A stretch of 42,998 nt of DNA from Deltaproteobacteria bacterium (GTDB lineage: Bacteria > Desulfobacterota > Desulfuromonadia > Geobacterales > Pseudopelobacteraceae). Positions 41,159 through 42,998 of the stretch are shown here, in pieces (the first letter of the stretch is position 1; the number at the start of each line of letters is the position of its first letter). A program made the translations under genes and the position numbers. The notes below the pieces were generated by a model, which had not been told where the DNA came from, did not search any database, and saw only the letters and a program-made list of their open reading frames with translations. The stretch lies in contig JAJZRX010000021.1 of the NCBI GenBank assembly GCA_021850095.1, positions 1-42,998 of the forward strand. The letters are read 5' to 3'.

Positions 41159-41468
41159 CGTCATCCTGCTGCCATACCCTTTTACAGACCTGCAAACATC
41201 CAAGGTTCGTCCTGCGATTGTTGTGGCTTCGGAAGATGGCAAATACTCCGATGTTTTTGTCGTTCCCGTTACCAGCCGTATCTCTACGCTGAACAGCGGA
41301 GAGTATGTACTTAAAAACTGGAGCTCAGCAGGGCTTAACGTGCCTTCTGCCGTTAAGCGTGGCTGTGTTCTGGTGGACACAAAGCTGATTCTAAAAAAGG
41401 TGGGAACCTGCTCAAAGCCTGATGTGACCGCGCTCAACAGGGCATTGAAACAGTGGTTGGAGTTATAG
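41139..41468 (+). CDS. PemK/MazF-family endoribonuclease toxin
   Basis: The 109-residue protein has the MazF start YSKGDVILLPYPFTDLQTSK, then VRPAIVVAS (conserved Arg), VVPVTS, and a C-terminal part VKRGCVLVDTKLILKKVGTCSK, as in MazF/PemK mRNA interferases. It overlaps the antitoxin by 20 bases. The start at 41139 follows GAGGAGG by twelve bases; an ATG at 41127 in frame would add four residues but has no spacing from the same site. Probably a stress or addiction module near a restriction gene. Confidence 0.88.
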   Translation: MNYSKGDVILLPYPFTDLQTSKVRPAIVVASEDGKYSDVFVVPVTSRISTLNSGEYVLKNWSSAGLNVPSAVKRGCVLVDTKLILKKVGTCSKPDVTALNRALKQWLEL

Positions 41469-41507
41469 GCTTTTTATCGGGTAATGTGGTAACAGCAGTA
41501 AAAAATC

Positions 41508-41537
41508 CGGGCCGGGAAGATCTTTCTTCCCGGCCCG
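41508..41537. terminator. Hairpin after the toxin gene
   Basis: Perfect 13-bp stem (CGGGCCGGGAAGA / TCTTCCCGGCCCG) with a TCTT loop. The T-run (TTTTTT) follows only on the minus strand, yet the flanking genes are on the plus strand. It may still stop toxin transcripts, or be a displaced element. Confidence 0.6.
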
Positions 41538-41577
41538 ACCTGTTTGTACACCTGTGATGACTCTCTTGTCGTTCACC

Positions 41578-41606
41578 TTGACGGGTAGGCTGTTCACGTC
41601 TATTTT
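41578..41606 (+). promoter_or_regulatory. Promoter of the MmeI-like gene
   Basis: TTGACG (41578-41583), 17-base spacer, TATTTT (41601-41606), 44 bases before the ATG at 41650. Spacing and -35 are good. Confidence 0.5.
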
Positions 41607-41649
41607 AAGCCCAGTTTGCCATAATTAACCGCTACCATCAGGATACCCC

Positions 41650-42998
41650 ATGCCCCTTTCCTGGAATGAAATACGCGACCGCGCCCTGGCCTTATCCCGC
41701 GAATGGGCCGATGAATGTTCGGAAGACGCCGAAGCCAAGAGCTTTTGGGATGGTTTTTTCAATGTTTTCGGCATTACCCGCCGGCGGGTGGCCTCGTTTG
41801 AAGCGCTGGTCAAAAGGGATGCGGGAACCGGTTTCATTGACCTGCTCTGGAAAGGGGTGTTGCTGGTGGAGCACAAGTCGCGCGGCAAGGATCTGGATCG
41901 TGCCGCCCGCCAGGCGTTTGACTATTTCCCCGGACTGAAGGAGCGCGACCTGCCGCGTTATGTGCTGGTGTCCGATTTTGCCCGCTTCAGGCTCTACGAT
42001 CTGGACAACAACGAACAGCACGATTTCACCCTGGCCGACCTTCCTAAGAACATCAAACTCTTTGGCTTTATCGCCGGCTACCAGACCCGCAGTTTCGGCC
42101 AGCAGGACCCGGTTAACGTCCAGGCCGCCGAGAAGCTGGGCAAGCTGCACGATCTGCTGAAAGCGTCCGGGTACGACGGCCACCCGCTGGAAGTTCTGCT
42201 GGTGCGGATTCTGTTCTGCCTGTTTGCCGAGGATACCGCCCTGTTTGAACGCTGTCAGTTTCAGGATTATCTGGAACAACGCACGGCCGAGGATGGCAGC
42301 GACCTGGGAATGCATCTGGCCAAGCTGTTTCAGGTGCTGGATACCGCACCGGAACGCCGTTCGACCGCGCTGGACGAACAGCTGGCCGCTTTTCCCTATG
42401 TCAATGGTCAGCTGTTCGGTGAAACTCTGCCCATCTCCGATTGCACCCGACCGATGCGGGAAGCCCTGCTGGACTGCTGCGCCCTGGATTGGAGCCGCAT
42501 CAGCCCGGCGGTTTTCGGCTCGCTTTTTCAAAGCATCATGGATACCACCGCCCGGCGCAACCTGGGCGCCCACTACACCAGCGAGACCAATATCCTCAAG
42601 CTGATCGGCCCGTTGTTTCTTGACCAGCTGTGGGCCGAGTTCCACAAGGTCAAACGCAACCGGAACCAGCTCTTCGAGTTTTTGAAAAAACTCTCTCGCC
42701 TGACCTTTTTTGACCCCGCCTGCGGCTGCGGCAACTTCCTGGTGATCGCCTACCGCGAGCTGCGTCTGCTGGAGTTGGAGGTGCTGCGCCAGGTTCGCCA
42801 GAGCGACCAGCTGATGCTGGATGTTTTTCATTTGATCGGCGTCAATGTCGATCAGTTTCACGGTATCGAGATCGAGGAGTGGCCGGCCCGGATTGCCGAA
42901 GTGGCGCTCTGGCTGACCGACCATCAGATGAACCTGAAGGTGTCCGAGGAGTTCGGTCAGTATTTTGCCCGGCTGCCGCTCAAGAAAGCGCCTCATAT
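41650..42998 (+). CDS. MmeI-like type IIL restriction-methyltransferase, 3' end outside window
   Basis: The first 449 residues of a longer plus-strand gene. The N-terminal part has an MmeI-type nuclease site: Asp64, nine residues, then EHK (74-76), that is D-x9-ExK. A helical spacer follows, then the start of the N6-adenine methyltransferase domain with GAHYTS (about 306-311, motif X) and DPACGCGNFL (355-364, motif I). The NPPY catalytic motif and target-recognition domain would be beyond the window. Such proteins cut and methylate in one chain. AGGA precedes the ATG at seven bases. The nuclease residues look intact. Confidence 0.88.
   Translation, partial: MPLSWNEIRDRALALSREWADECSEDAEAKSFWDGFFNVFGITRRRVASFEALVKRDAGTGFIDLLWKGVLLVEHKSRGKDLDRAARQAFDYFPGLKERDLPRYVLVSDFARFRLYDLDNNEQHDFTLADLPKNIKLFGFIAGYQTRSFGQQDPVNVQAAEKLGKLHDLLKASGYDGHPLEVLLVRILFCLFAEDTALFERCQFQDYLEQRTAEDGSDLGMHLAKLFQVLDTAPERRSTALDEQLAAFPYVNGQLFGETLPISDCTRPMREALLDCCALDWSRISPAVFGSLFQSIMDTTARRNLGAHYTSETNILKLIGPLFLDQLWAEFHKVKRNRNQLFEFLKKLSRLTFFDPACGCGNFLVIAYRELRLLELEVLRQVRQSDQLMLDVFHLIGVNVDQFHGIEIEEWPARIAEVALWLTDHQMNLKVSEEFGQYFARLPLKKAPH

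Noticed and set aside
41692-42996. Minus-strand open frame of 434 codons at the right edge
   Set aside because: The plus strand here encodes an MmeI-like enzyme with recognisable motifs. The minus frame is Gln-rich without motifs.
1-42998. CRISPR array, tRNA, rRNA, insertion sequence or prophage
   Set aside because: No regularly spaced repeats, no cloverleaf-forming sequence, and no transposase, integrase or phage structural gene was seen on either strand.

Overview
The window looks like a 43-kb piece of chromosome from a moderately GC-rich Gram-negative bacterium of the Geobacter/Pelobacter group (Desulfuromonadota). The assignment is an inference. It rests on the mix of a ten-heme-type lipoprotein cytochrome paired with an MtrB-like outer-membrane barrel, an orphan ABC_sub_bind protein, stand-alone receiver domains, Hfq, a Cache-type chemoreceptor and several small proteins of a kind common in Geobacteraceae. 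No rRNA, tRNA, CRISPR array, prophage or intact insertion sequence was found.

Left part (1-11.3 kb), mostly plus strand, is housekeeping: cysM on the minus strand, then prmA-rsmE-zinc-ribbon protein, a strong terminator, then a tightly packed mutL-ligB-miaA-hfq run closed by a terminator, then an AI-2E family permease and a PDZ/radical-SAM DUF512 protein. The ligase is the LigB type: it has an N-terminal hydrophobic segment, lacks BRCT, and its zinc finger is reduced to a C-x6-C pair. The MutL has Gln in place of the last Glu of its endonuclease motif.

Middle part (11.3-24.5 kb), mostly minus strand, is envelope and general metabolism: a possible tautomerase-fold protein, a membrane TPR protein, an MltD-like transglycosylase with two LysM domains, YihY and GIY-YIG proteins, a DUF948-YtxH pair with a good promoter, MeaB, RluD, a lipoprotein HtrA protease, a divergent XRE-cupin regulator with a small partner, a Ste24-like M48 peptidase, ElbB and an atypical SDR. 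The roughly 520-bp gap between meaB and rluD holds a degraded-looking reading frame and a plus-strand promoter-like site followed by structured sequence and a strong terminator. No plus-strand gene is present there, so this is a candidate small RNA.

The most distinctive region is the minus-strand run at 24.6-31.4 kb: a four-helix membrane protein, an MlaF-like ATPase without permease, a decaheme-type lipoprotein cytochrome, an MtrB/PioB-like barrel, an ABC_sub_bind protein, a lone receiver domain and a DUF401 permease. Tight spacing and overlapping stop/start codons suggest one transcription unit. It looks like a porin-cytochrome electron conduit joined to an envelope transport or sensing module. 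A MITE-like element with 11-bp terminal inverted repeats lies just upstream.

Right of that (31.5-35.4 kb) is an overlapping minus-strand set (HDAC-family deacetylase, unknown 280-residue protein, TPR protein, 33-residue membrane protein), followed by a SprA-related HExxH protein. A chemotaxis set follows (receiver, methylesterase-only CheB, Cache chemoreceptor), then a plus-strand chain of two methyltransferases, a J-domain protein and a CDF-like membrane protein with a Cys-Ser tail. The right end looks accessory: a DUF2281/MazF-like toxin-antitoxin pair and the 5' part of an MmeI-like restriction-modification enzyme running off the window.
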